Positions 1 through 10,373 of a stretch of 64,000 nt of DNA are shown here, one piece after another. Positions within the stretch are counted from its first letter, which is position 1. Each line of letters opens with the position of its first letter. The DNA comes from Patiria miniata (taxonomy: Eukaryota > Echinodermata > Asteroidea > Valvatida > Asterinidae), in assembly GCF_015706575.1 (NCBI RefSeq), contig NW_024037065.1:5394001-5458000 (forward strand), written 5' to 3'. Both the position numbers and the translations under genes were made by a program. The notes below the pieces were generated by a model. That model did not search any database and was not told the DNA's origin. It saw nothing but the letters and a program-made list of their open reading frames with translations.

Positions 1-1344
1 ACAAGATCGATAGGTCCTTTTTTTTTGGGGGGGGGGGCATTTTGGGGGTATAATCTTTTGAGGTGTCTGCGTGTTATCAAGGGTAAAAGTTAGAAAGTGA
101 TGGGTTTGGGGGTTTTTTTCTCTAATTTTTCTAATAAAAAATGATTAGGAAGGTCAGAATGGTGAAGGTAGGAAAACAGGAAGGTTTTTGGCCTTGATAA
201 CTCTGTTAAGTTACCCAGCGGAATCCAACCAAAATGTTTGATCAAGTAACCGAGGCATGACAAATTTTATGCGTTAATTTTCATCACTTTTGTCGAAAAG
301 GATAAGATTTAAACACCATACGAAAATAAAACTCACTTTCAGAATTTGCCACTTTTGACTTGAACTCCTCCCTATGTCGATGTAACGCTGGAGATGGGGC
401 CGAAGCCGCGTGTTTAGGTTTGAAGCTTCTGGATGAATGCAGAATCACCCCCGATGTCCTTGCAAATTGTTGAGGCAATCGAGGAGGTGATCCTGTATTC
501 CTTTGGATACATCAAGGCGAAAGTGGCTAATTCTGAAGGCGAGTATTTTATTTTGATGACATTTAAATATCACCCTTTTTCACAAAAGTAATGAAAATCG
601 CTCCATAAAATGTGTCATTTGGTTTATAAAATCCTTAAAATGTTGGCTTGATTCCAGTGGAAGACAACATAGTCATTATAGGATCACAAATAGGACAACT
701 AGCTACGTTTGCAACTAGCTAGGAGATGTCACACACTGCATTGACGAAAAATCGACACTGGGCCCACTTGCGCATTGTATTAATGCTTATTAAACCAATT
801 TTAAAAAAAAGAAGGACATTTTCAAAAATGTATCACTTGATGAACTTTATAAATGAGCGCCTTTTTGTTTTCTTCAAAATAACAGGGTGCCCCAAAAATA
901 ATTTCACAGGGATTTTAGGGCAAACACCATAAACGAAATTAGGTTTTTAACAATAATCTGGTCAGTTACCCTTTGGAAAATTGCAAATGGTCTACTCTAC
1001 CTTTGAAAATCAAAAGCTTGCCTTCCATTTCTTCATTGGTTTTAGGGGTGTAACGATACATAATTTCTGTGATTTCAAAGAATCATTGGCCATGTACTTG
1101 GGAATTAGGTTACATAAATAAATCTCATAAAGTTTTAAGTCTCCAAAAGGTCTAACTATAGCATTGACTCCACTTGTCTTTCTTGTTTCTTGCATTTGAT
1201 CAAGACACTCATAATCATCTTTGCGGACGTGTAAGAAACATATTTGAGCATAGGTGGCGTGTGTAATTTTATGGGACATACACAGTGTGTATCAAACATT
1301 GAAACAACAGGAAAAAAACGTATGCATGATAAACGACCAGGTTA
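1..1344. other. No recognisable gene
   Basis: AT-rich sequence with a G-rich start (poly-G at about 28-38). Only short open frames below 90 codons occur, none with a motif I recognise. No RNA gene or inverted repeat was seen. Confidence 0.5.
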
Positions 1345-1500
1345 CTTTTCCCCCTTTTCTTGGAAACGATTAGACATTTTTTTTATAGGTTGGTTTTCTT
1401 TTAACCAGATGTTTAAAATGTAAGTAAGCAATCCAAATCATGACAATTTTGAGGATTTCAGGATGCAGTGCCCCTTGTTAAGAATTTACCCGTTTGGGTA
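1345..1500. repeat. Dispersed repeat, copy 1 (pairs with 31880-32030)
   Basis: The stretch running from a CTTTTCTTGGAAACG word through GGTTGGTTT and CCAGATGTTT to AGTGCCCCTT recurs in the same order and orientation at 31880-32030. The two copies are diverged. No terminal repeats or coding potential were found, so the class is unknown. Confidence 0.55.
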
Positions 1501-3860
1501 TTTTTCAATGTCATTTGTAATTTTTTCAACAGTTGTAATTAAGTTTTAAAAAGGAACCTGAGAAACAATACTTAAACAGTTTTCCGAGGACCTGCAAGTG
1601 TCAAATATTTATATTTATAAGCAAAATTGTATCATTGATTCTGCTTGGTTGTTCCAAAGCAACAACAGGGTAATATTTAACATTTAATATTGTACCTACT
1701 GTACAAAACACCTTTATAAACAAGGTCTTTGGGACTTTAAAAATAACCTTTTTATAACCGGTACAATGTACCTTGTATTAATATTAATGGAAAACAAAGA
1801 AGACAACCAGGGGCCTAAAACTGTGGCAGTTATAAGCTAGATGTTGCATTAACTGTTCTCTTCTTAATCAGGGTTCGACTGTAGTTTACACCAGAATTGT
1901 ATGCGAGTCATCAAACATGAGTCGCGAGTCACCAGTTAAGGTTAGAGCCCCACGTCATGCTGGTCGAGTTACGAGTCGAAAAATGGCTGTTCCCTACTCT
2001 GTAATCACAGTCATGAAGGTCAAGTCCACGTCCCAGTCCAGTCCGTGGGACGAGGCCTTTTCTTCGCTCGCCACGCGGTCTGGCTCGCCGATTTTGATAA
2101 AACTTCACAGACATGTAGATTATGGTGTACCATATCGGAAAAAAAAACCATTTTCCCCGATTCACACTTTGTTTGGGAATGAGAAAATCTGGCTTAAAAA
2201 AAATTGAAAATTCGCCCAGCGCCCTCTAATCTCAGTCGGAAACCCTTTTCTCACACAATGGCCGTTCGAGTTCGGGCGGTCCGTTCTTGAAGCGAGTATT
2301 TTTATTGTTCTCGCATTCAAACGGCGCAACGAGAAACTTGACCTACCAACACTGCTCTTAGAATAGGATTTCACAACACCCACGTTACCTAAGTATGCCT
2401 AAAATGTAAAAAAAAAAAAGTTATAATTTGATGCAGTTTAAAAAAAAAGGATGCAGGTTGGCCGTTTCGGTTTACTGGTGGTTTTAACGGAATGGATGGA
2501 GCAACAAAAAAACATGAATCAATTCTTAAAACAATTTTCAAAAAAAATAAAAACGATACTCGGCTGAAACAAAACAATTCAAAAAACAAACAAAAAACTT
2601 CCAAATAAGGGAATATAAATTCATTTTCTCTTGAAGTGGGTCCTTCAATTTGCTATGAAACGTTTGACATGTTACACTTATGTTTCAGCCGCTCATTTAG
2701 TTTGCACGCATGCGCACTCACAATATGAAATACTGATAATCAGCAAACATGGATGCCTGCAGTCACAGTTTGACCCACTGAAGTATCGGTCAACATCACG
2801 CTCGAAGTACTTTGATAATTTTTTCTTTCCATGTGGACAGGAATTAAAGGCAATCAAAGTCACTTTTGCAATCTTAACGCAAGAAAACACAGAGTATTTG
2901 ATGCATTTTTTTTCCGTGTCGTGTAGTACGAAAATATTGGATCACAAATTCAGAACAGGCGACAGTTTAGGGGATAATTTTTCAGTTTTGCCGAGTAATT
3001 GTTAATTTGTATTCACTGAAAAATGGTAAAGGATGCCACGGAAAGTGCGATGTATAAATATCATTTCAAGTCGGAAACCGTTTCAATGAGAAAAGTAAGG
3101 TCTCACGTTGAATGTAACGTTAGTGTGTACGTACCTGTACACAGACCCTGGAATCTGGCCCGTAAACTTCATGGCTAGCCACGCGCCGCGGCGCTCCGTT
3201 GGTAATCTTTCTACGCGTTGGAAAATGTATACATTTAACTGAAACGATTTACAATTGACTGGTTCCGGCCCTGAAATGCAGTTAAGTACGATCATAGAGG
3301 GCACTTTTGGGACCAGTGTATTTGTGCACGAAGCTTTCAAAATGGGTTTACTCGAAAAATGACGATTTTTATAAGCTACAGGTTTCCTTCTTACATCAAA
3401 TCACCTGTAAAATGAAAACAATCATCCTTTCCGGTGGTACTACGTCTGATCTAAGGTAAACCCGGCAAATTGTCCAAATGTGTTAACCAAACTCAAAAGC
3501 GAACGATCTTTTTCCTTTTCATTTTGTACGTTTTTTGTCCATAATTAGTTTTTTTTCATATATTTGAAAAGGTTTTAAGCGCCGTTACCACACTGTAGAG
3601 ACAATTTATATCTTTGTTCACTTGGTCTACTGATAATTTTTGGTTTGAATTATTGTTGTTCAGTACGTTTGAGAAGGATACATTTTAAGACATGAACACC
3701 AGACAATCGTTCAGTGCGTCGTCTGCTACCGCTGTTTGCAAGCCGACGACGCGGAGGAAACCATTGCGCATGCGTGAGAAGACGAACTAAATGCACGCAC
3801 GGTCTATGGGGCTGAAAAATACGTGGTTAGGCTTATATACAACAGTTCATGTAATCGGTT
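1501..3860. other. No recognisable gene
   Basis: Open frames on both strands reach at most 124 codons (2631-3005, plus) and show no domain signature, splice context or similarity to other parts of the window. I see nothing assignable here. Confidence 0.45.
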
Positions 3861-3908
3861 TGTGATGTATACAATTTTTCTGTTAAAAATGAAAATGTAT
3901 ACATCACA
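3861..3908. repeat. Short inverted repeat (hairpin)
   Basis: TGTGATGTATAC at 3861-3872 is repeated as its reverse complement at 3897-3908, giving a 12-bp stem with a 24-nt AT-rich loop. It lies just left of the truncated LTR and ends against a poly-G tract (3912-3921). It may be a remnant of an unrelated small element. Confidence 0.5.
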
Positions 3909-4199
3909 GACCGGGGGGGGGGAGCAGAACCAAGACTAGGGGTATCGTTTAAACCTGTCTAAGCTACTCAACTTGCAAAGCAAAGACCAGGTATCGTTTA
4001 AACCTATCTGCCTTCAAGAAGAATTTACTAAGGTCCCAGACCTTCCTCAAAAATATTAAATAGGCCCCAGGCCTTTCTCAAACCACGCGGGAAAACAGAC
4101 TCGTCAGCCTTATTCCGCTAAATCTCCTCTCAAGAACTCAGTAGTTGTGTGAGATAACTTAATAAAAACTTACGATACCTCTACTGTCTGTATCTAACT

Positions 4200-4700
4200 C
4201 AATACACAGATACACAGCTCCCCAGTATACAGTTGATGCACCGGCAGCTCCCTAGTGCACAGTCAATGCAGGGCTCTCGTAAATCTATAAATTATCCTTG
4301 CTCCCCAATAAGCAAGTGAATGAGGCAGCAATAATTATCCTAAGTTATCCTTATCCTGGCTCCCCAATACATAAAAGAATGCAGAGCTCCCCAATGCACA
4401 AACGATGATGCAATGGTCCAGATCAATCTAAAGTCTTTTATTAAATCCTGTTCCCCACTGTGAAACCAATTGCAGAGCCTCCAATAATTTCTTGAGCGTG
4501 GCTCCCCAATGCACAAAGTGATGCAGTGCTCCCCACTACACAATTCAGTGGTGCAGTGGTCCAGATAAATCGATTAAATTATTTATCCTGGCTCCCCACT
4601 ATACAAGTGAAGAAGCAAATCAATGTGGCTTGGCTCCCCAGTATTTAGTTCACTTACATACACTAAGCTCGGACTAACTTGCTCCCCAAAGCACAACTTA
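4200..4700 (-). repeat. Reiterated GGGGAGC leader repeats inside the LTR
   Basis: On the plus strand the word CTCCCCA followed by a CACAA-like word and GATGCAG recurs about a dozen times at irregular 25-70-bp spacing. On the transcribed minus strand this is TGGGGAG, placed downstream of the TATA box, so the array would lie in the R/U5 leader. The same array occurs at 14480-14850, and LTR C has an analogous CTCCTCA-rich stretch at 21285-21380. Confidence 0.6.
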
Positions 4701-4784
4701 TCACATCGGAAATCAGCAGCACAATAATATTCTTCGACCAACATCCACCAAATCCAAATCCCTTAATTAACCAAAAATCTGCCC

Positions 4785-4792
4785 TATTTATA
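4785..4792 (-). promoter_or_regulatory. LTR TATA box (copy A)
   Basis: TATAAATA on the minus strand in the context GGGTATAAATAGGGC, next to a GC-rich GCGCGC block. The same arrangement is kept in LTR B (16952-16958) and LTR C (21611-21618). Conservation of this spot among diverged LTRs supports it as the U3 core promoter. Confidence 0.6.
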
Positions 4793-5575
4793 CCCTATGG
4801 GCTGCGCGCCCCAGCGCGAAGTCAAAAATACTTGCTAGTAAATAGGCCACGCCCTCATTTGTAAAAAGTCACAGAGTTTTTCATAGCGATAATTTCTCCT
4901 AAAATTCTCCAAAATTATACAGCAAAATATCACACACAAATGGCTGAAATCAATCTTCAAGACATTCCTAACAGTAAATCTGCTCCAAAACTGTGAATAA
5001 ATTATAAAGAATCCCCACAATGCTCACTTTTACTGGGTATGAATGAATGTGAACAAACTTTAAGTTCATTGAAGAAAATGCAGTGATATCACATATATGA
5101 ATATTCATTAGACAGTCACTGACTAACCAGACGATAGCTTACAGAAAAGTCATAAAAACTTCCCTAATTTCCACAGTTGCTTCACATTAGACAACTTTTT
5201 AATACATCTAAAAAAGCTAGATAAATATTTATCTCAATTTTCTACAAATATGAATAACTTTTTAGAAGTCTCAGTTTGCCAGAAATAATTTTACAACTTT
5301 CAGCCAATCACAACCGTTTTAACCACCGTTCAAATGGTAGCCACGTTGGATTTTACCATCACGCTATTTATAGCACAGCTGACATGTGTAAACAAAAATG
5401 TGAGTGCACATACACAATATCGGCAGGAAAATGCTAGAAACTGCTTAGAAATAATGCCTTAAAAGACAACAGGAATTTACTAGACGAAAATGCCCGGTCT
5501 CTAGAAGGATATGGGTAAGATTTACAGTAATAAAAACTTGAGAAATGTGAGATTTGGGGGCATTTTCGTCACACA

Positions 5576-5921
5576 GCCTCCTAAGCCTTTGCAGTCCCCA
5601 GCAAATTTAAATAAAATCTAGGCTAACTGCAATGCTAAGATTACAGAAAAAATTGCAGTCTCAAAAAAAAATACAGTAGTACTAAAATTCCAGTACATTC
5701 TAGTACTCAATGTACTTGGCTAAATAGTGAAAACCTATCACGACTATAGATCTGACCACAGCAAGTCATACAATATCATGTTCTTAATATTTTTGTCTAA
5801 GAACACTTTAACACCTGTACACACATTGTTTTGGCCTCAACTCATAACACAATAATATAACACTAATTATTATTTATACAATTATAATATCTACAACGAG
5901 GGACTTATCTATTTATTTAAT
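5576..5921 (-). other. Noncoding 3' part of Gypsy element 1
   Basis: This lies between the stop of the zinc-finger ORF (5922-5924) and the 3' LTR. The minus strand reads GGAGGC immediately before the LTR start, a weak polypurine tract. The second element has a better one at the same place (22245-22256). The rest is AT-rich with no ORF. Confidence 0.5.
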
Positions 5922-6556
5922 TTACTCTTCCCTGCCTGGCTTCTCCATGTCTTCGTACACTCTTTCTGTAACCTCCTTCCTGGTGACCTTGCCTGCCTCG
6001 TCGTACTCCCATGTGGTATGTATCTCGGTAACCCGGACCCTTCCCTGGAAAATTCTATGGAGCTGAGATGGTTGCCACTTGCACCTCTTCTTAGGTTAAG
6101 GTGGCGGTTCCACTTCATCTTCATCCGACACATCGAAATAATTGGGGAATGCGGGGGATGCCTGTTGTAGGATGGACTTTAAGTTGCGGGTCTTGCCATG
6201 GCTGGGCTGCTTCCTTGGAGAGGTACATGCCTCCAGCGGCTGCAACTCCTCCTCCACATCCGAGGCCATCAGGGAGATTGCGGCTTCAGTAGCCTCCCCT
6301 CGGTTACGTTAAGGGGGTTGGGGAGGTATCTAGGGCCGTATCGGTTATTTCCACGGCGCCATCTTCCGGGGGTGGGCTCGTGGGGGTCAGTTGAGTAGGA
6401 CTGGCTGGAGGAGTTGAAATGGTGATCTCTCCCTCTCGTTGAATGATGGCGTTGACGCCGAGGGTCTCCACTTCTACACGGGTGTGTGCTTGGCGGTAGT
6501 GACGCCTTAAGTGGTATTTCCGCCAATACCATTGCGGGCACCGTCGACACTGAAAA
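5922..6556 (-). pseudogene. Gypsy accessory ORF3, second zinc finger and C-terminal part (element 1)
   Basis: Minus-strand frames here encode, in order, a C2H2 finger (C-R-R-C, then an H-Y-R-Q-A-H type histidine pair, near 6450-6556), a charged linker, a block starting LMASDVEEEL, an acidic stretch, and a C-terminal block with KKRCKW and KEVTERVYE ending GREE-stop at 5922. The same blocks in the same order occur in element 2 (23124-24221). An in-frame TAA lies just before KKRCKW and at least one shift lies between finger and linker, so the frame is broken. The N-terminal half (9010-9144) is separated by a 2.4-kb insertion. It sits after integrase, in the env position. Function unknown; a DNA- or RNA-binding role is inferred from the fingers. 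Confidence 0.65.
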
Positions 6557-6837
6557 CGTCCCGCCCGTAGCGATATATTTTTTTTTACACAACTATCTGG
6601 GGTACTTTGTGCGCTTTCCTATGGGGCTTGGTTTTTATAACCAGGCTTGAGTGGAGGCTACTATTTTTCAACTTGGTACGGATTTCGGACTTTATTTCCC
6701 TTTAAAAAAAATCCTCCAGAGCCTCAGATCAGGAAAAGAAAAGGGAAATTGCTGCTATACAAGTAGTATCCGACTGAAAAATAACGTTTTTAAGATACAA
6801 TTTTAAATTGTTGAAAAAAAAGAGCAAAATCTTAGTG

Positions 6838-6913
6838 GACAGAGCGAGGAATCGAACTCGAGAACCTCCGATCATTAGCCAGCATGCCTAACCACTAGGC
6901 AACGGCAGTGCTC
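6838..6913 (-). other. tRNA-like segment (probable SINE head or degenerate tRNA)
   Basis: Read on the minus strand it has an A-box-like TTGCCTAGTGGTTAGGCA and a B-box-like GAGTTCGATTCCTC, 35-40 nt apart, as in an internal Pol III promoter. The D arm can form, but the T stem has an extra C and the anticodon stem is poorly paired, so a working tRNA is unlikely. Its position inside a small insertion favours a tRNA-derived SINE head. Confidence 0.5.
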
Positions 6914-6991
6914 GACAAATCCCTGCAGTTCATAAATTATATACTTTCACACATGTGGAGAGAGTATACGCGCGCGCGCGTAGGTAAAAGG

Positions 6992-8906
6992 CATTGATCT
7001 CCATATACACAGACTGGATAGGACATCGCGCCGTGTTTGTGCACGAATGCGCGGCCGAACAATGGCGGCGCGTTTACTGTCAGACGGGTAAACGCGCATT
7101 GTGCTTTCACTTTGTTTACTTTGGAAAATGGATTGTTTAGTGAAATTTTTCTTACAGGAGGGAGTTCAAGCGCTCCTCCAAAACAATCTTAAAAAAAACC
7201 CTGAACGATGAAGAGTTACCCTCCAAACAGCTTTTCCACACTTTCTTGATATACACTTTCTTATTATGCATTTTCGAAATTCAAGAACCCCCCATTTCCT
7301 TTTCCCTTATTTTTTTTAAATCCCTTCTCCTCCCAAAAATGATTGTAAGTAAATTGCCATTTCATTTTTGGCACATTGGTCATTAGAGCACACTGAATTA
7401 CTCCATCAACGAAATGAATAATTGTATTAATAATATGCTGAAATGACATCATATTTTTTAACTGAACACTCACACGAGAAATTGTATGGATATTCATTCA
7501 AATGATTGATATATTTATTAAAAAACCTGAACATGAACCAATTACAATCTAAAAGGTAAAAAAACTTTAATTTTACAAAGTAATCAGTAAAAACTTCTTC
7601 CCGTCCCTAGATTGATCAGGGAATGACATCGTTTACCTCTTTGTGATATTGTGTGAAAGGAGATGAATCACAAACCAAAATAGTACTATACTAATTTTGT
7701 CAGAGAATAATTCAAGCTACGCACGGTCTTGCAATTAAATGTTAAGCTATACTTCTGAAAATAAATATAATTACTTGTAAGTGTAATGGGAATCGTTTTT
7801 GTGAGCGAATATGACGGTGTTTATGGCTATAGCTAGTAATCTTATATAACGGCGTACACAACATAATTTCAAACCGTAAAAGTACTCATTGCTTTCTTCA
7901 CCATACAAACTGTCAATAATGTGACAGTCATCTTGGGAGCTTATAAAAATACTTGCGTTGAACTCCACAACTTCTTTCCAAAACCAAAACCAATCAATGT
8001 TAACAGTTCCACATCGTAAAAATTGATTAAGTCAAACGCTCAGATGCCTATCACATCGCATGTTCCATTCAGTGGATGATACAGTCGATTCCATCCCTCC
8101 GTGAAGTTCTCCATTTTCGTCCGGCTCGGTCCTGCAGCTGGTGGTTTTTGCTATATGGCTTTGCTGAAGTTCTTTGTTTGATATGAAGGTCAATCGGCCA
8201 GTTGTGCAGTAAGTTAGCATAAACCATCTCCTCGGTTTCTCTTTATAAAGAAAAGAATAGAAACATTTCGGTAGGCGTTAAGCCAAGGCAGACATAATTC
8301 AATCAGATTTTGCATATAAAAGTTATTCGAATAAACTATCTTAAAAAAGTCAACTTTTGTTCATTGCCATTGCCGGGTAAATCATAAATGCACGTTTAGG
8401 CCTATGTCTTTTAAAGAAAAATGATGCCGACCACTGAGCACTCATGACAGGCCTAGATCGCATGGAATTTGAACAGAATATCTCGCTAGCTACCACACAG
8501 GCCCGTCCCCTCAAACTCAGAGCGACATAATTTGCTTTGTCATTCCCATGTTCATATTCCTCCATGCCATGTTGACTTGTATAGGCCTCGTTAAAAAAAA
8601 CAACTTACTTGCGAATAATTGTCCTATTCTTCAACGCTCCTTACTTGCCGACTCCAGCAATCCAATGCTGCGCACACCTTGATTATACTCCTCGTCGATT
8701 TTGATCAATTTAGATCTCTGTTTCTTTTATTCTTTCAAAAATGACAAAGAAACCGAAGAAAACCCAACTTCTTTTTTTAATCCTCCGTTCGAAAGTGTAC
8801 ACAACTCGAATGCGAAATTGTGTTCTTTACCCTTTTCAAAAAACGCGCGCGCGGACGCACGTTCGTACGCGATGTCCTATCCAGTCTGTGTATATGGAGA
8901 TCAATG
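6992..8906. mobile_element. 1.9-kb DNA transposon, 8-bp TSD (family X, copy 1)
   Basis: The ends are long inverted repeats beginning CATTGATCTCCATATACA and continuing through GACTGGATAGGACATCGCG. GTAAAAGG flanks the element on both sides (6984-6991 and 8907-8914), a perfect 8-bp target duplication. A second copy lies inverted at 53402-55976. Two open frames, 7771-7968 and 8032-8220 (minus), encode peptides nearly identical to those of the second copy but match no transposase I know. The element is probably non-autonomous. An 8-bp duplication with CA-ends fits hAT or P superfamilies; I cannot choose. Confidence 0.85.
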
Positions 8907-9009
8907 GTAAAAGGTTACAGGATTGTAGAGCGCCGCGTAAATCCTTTAACCGTGATTCAAGTCGCCTGAAAAATGGGTACCCTGTACTATTGTTTAAATA
9001 AAATATTCG

Positions 9010-9144
9010 CGTCCCGGTATGTGAGATGGGTTGTCACATGGCGGTCATAGTTGGACCGCTTGCCAAACTTCAGACCGCAAGTGTCGCAGCGAAAGATCCT
9101 CCGATCGGCGATTACGTCCTGCAGATCAAAAAGATCCATCATGA
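9010..9144 (-). pseudogene. Gypsy accessory ORF3, start and first zinc finger (element 1)
   Basis: The minus strand from ATG at about 9144 reads MMDLFDLQDV and then a classic C2H2 finger with CDTCGLKFGKRSNYDRH, up to the insertion at 9009. The paired ORF in element 2 begins similarly and has CKMCGLCFGKRFNYDRH. The start lies about 50 nt after the integrase stop. A pyrimidine-rich run ending CCCTAG sits just upstream of the ATG, resembling a 3' splice site, so expression from a spliced subgenomic RNA is possible. The rest of the ORF continues at 5922-6556 beyond the insertion. Confidence 0.65.
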
Positions 9145-9192
9145 TCTAGGGAAAATGAAAAGTAATAAACTTGGTTAAGTTTTCAACCCCTA

Positions 9193-10373
9193 CTATTCTG
9201 CAAATTCTCCATATCGCATTGGTTCCTTCCTTTCCCTCTCTGGGTTTCTCCTCCTAATCTCCACTGACTTTCCTTTGTTTGTTTTAGTGTTTTTTCTAAC
9301 AGGTGACCCCTGATATGGCTTAAGCCTGTCTGCGTGGACAACAGCAAACTTGCCATGCCTTCCCTTACGAATCCGAAAGACTAAATCGGTGATCTGAGTC
9401 ACCACCTTGTGTGGTCCTTCCCAAGGTAAGACTAATTTGGGGCTTTTTCCTTTCTTTTGCCATGCATTGTGTAGCCATACATATGACCCTACTGAAATCC
9501 TACTATCCTTGGTTGTCTTATTATAATTCTTCTTCCTATGCTCCGCAGCCTGTTTTAAACATGTCCTTGCCCTATCATGGGCTTGACACAAGCGATCTCT
9601 TAATTCCTCAGCATAATTACTACCCTCAGGAGAGATTTCTCACTCTGCTTTCTGTACCTGTAAATCTACTGGTAAGTCTACATTCCGTCCTAACATCATC
9701 ATATTTTGAGTTTCCTTTGTGGACTCCTGCACAGAACTACGATAAGCCAACATTGCATAAGGCAGTTGCTCATCCCAGTCTGTTTGGTTTCTCCTAGGCT
9801 CTACAATTGAAGCTACCATATTCATAAGGGTCCTATTAGATTTCTCTATGAATCCCCCTGACGTAGGATTATAAGGCGTAGTCCTAGTCTTGTGAATACT
9901 GAGTAAACTACAAACTTCACTAATCACATTAGACTCAAAGTTCCGTCCCTGGTCACTATGTAACTCTTTAGGTACACCATAACGGCATATAAATTCTTCC
10001 ACTAGTGTCCCTCGCAACTTCTTCTGCCGTCTGATAGGGCAGAGGATAAGCCTCTATCCACTTAGTGAAATAATCTCCTATCACCAGAATGTACTTATTT
10101 TTCTTATCTGATGCAGGGAGTGGCCCTAGTATCCATTGCAACTCTTTCCATGGGTGCTCCTACTATATATTGTTGGAGTGGTGTGCTCTTTTCCCTAGGT
10201 GCTTTCCTCCTTGTACATGTGTAGCATTGATGAATAAAATTACGCACATCTCGACTTAAGCCTACCCAATAATATCGGTCATGAACCTTCTCCTTAGTTT
10301 TCCTTAATCCAAGATGTCCTCCGGTTGGTGATCCATGTAACTCTTCCAACACAAATTTCCTAAATTCCTTATA
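9193..10373 (-). pseudogene. Gypsy integrase, zinc-binding, core and C-terminal domains (element 1)
   Basis: Minus-strand frames give the H2C2 zinc-binding region (GHLGLRKTKEKV ... CYTCTRRK, 10180-10376), the catalytic core (VAMD for the first Asp, LHSDQGRNFES for the second, GGFIEKSNRT for the Glu) and a GPY/F-type module (LPWEGPHKVV ... VVHADRLKPY). This is a Ty3/Gypsy (Metaviridae) integrase. A frameshift follows the first catalytic Asp (near 10110) and another precedes the C-terminal module. The C-terminus ends RYGEFAE, followed closely by ORF3. The upstream part resumes at 11358 beyond a LINE insertion. Confidence 0.85.

Larger units (their letters stand above)
3922..5575 (-). mobile_element. 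3' LTR of Gypsy element 1 (truncated)
   Basis: This segment matches the interrupted sequence at 14150-17931 block by block: the TATCGTTTAAACCTGTCT words, the GGCTCCCCA-rich section, the ATTTATAC/GCGCGCC promoter section and the terminal GGCATTTTCGTCACACA. A diverged relative lies at 20640-22244. Read on the minus strand the LTR begins TGTGTGACGAAAATGCC, directly after the end of the element body (5576 upward), so this is the downstream LTR. Its far (U5) end is missing: similarity to the other copy stops at a poly-G tract at 3912-3921. The target duplication therefore cannot be checked. Confidence 0.75.
6563..9009. mobile_element. Compound insertion splitting Gypsy ORF3
   Basis: The zinc-finger ORF is interrupted exactly here. 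CGTCCC occurs at both edges (6557-6562 and 9010-9015), a candidate 6-bp target duplication. Near the ends, CGATATATTTTTTTTTACA and the reverse complement of the right end (CGAATATTTTATTTAAACA) are similar, suggesting imperfect inverted termini. The outer element is only about 520 bp and contains a tRNA-like segment (6838-6913). It was itself hit by the 1.9-kb element at 6992-8906. It could be a SINE or a MITE; I cannot decide which. Confidence 0.5.

Noticed and set aside
6838..6913. Functional tRNA gene
   Set aside because: The anticodon stem has mismatches and the T stem an extra base, and it sits inside a transposon insertion.
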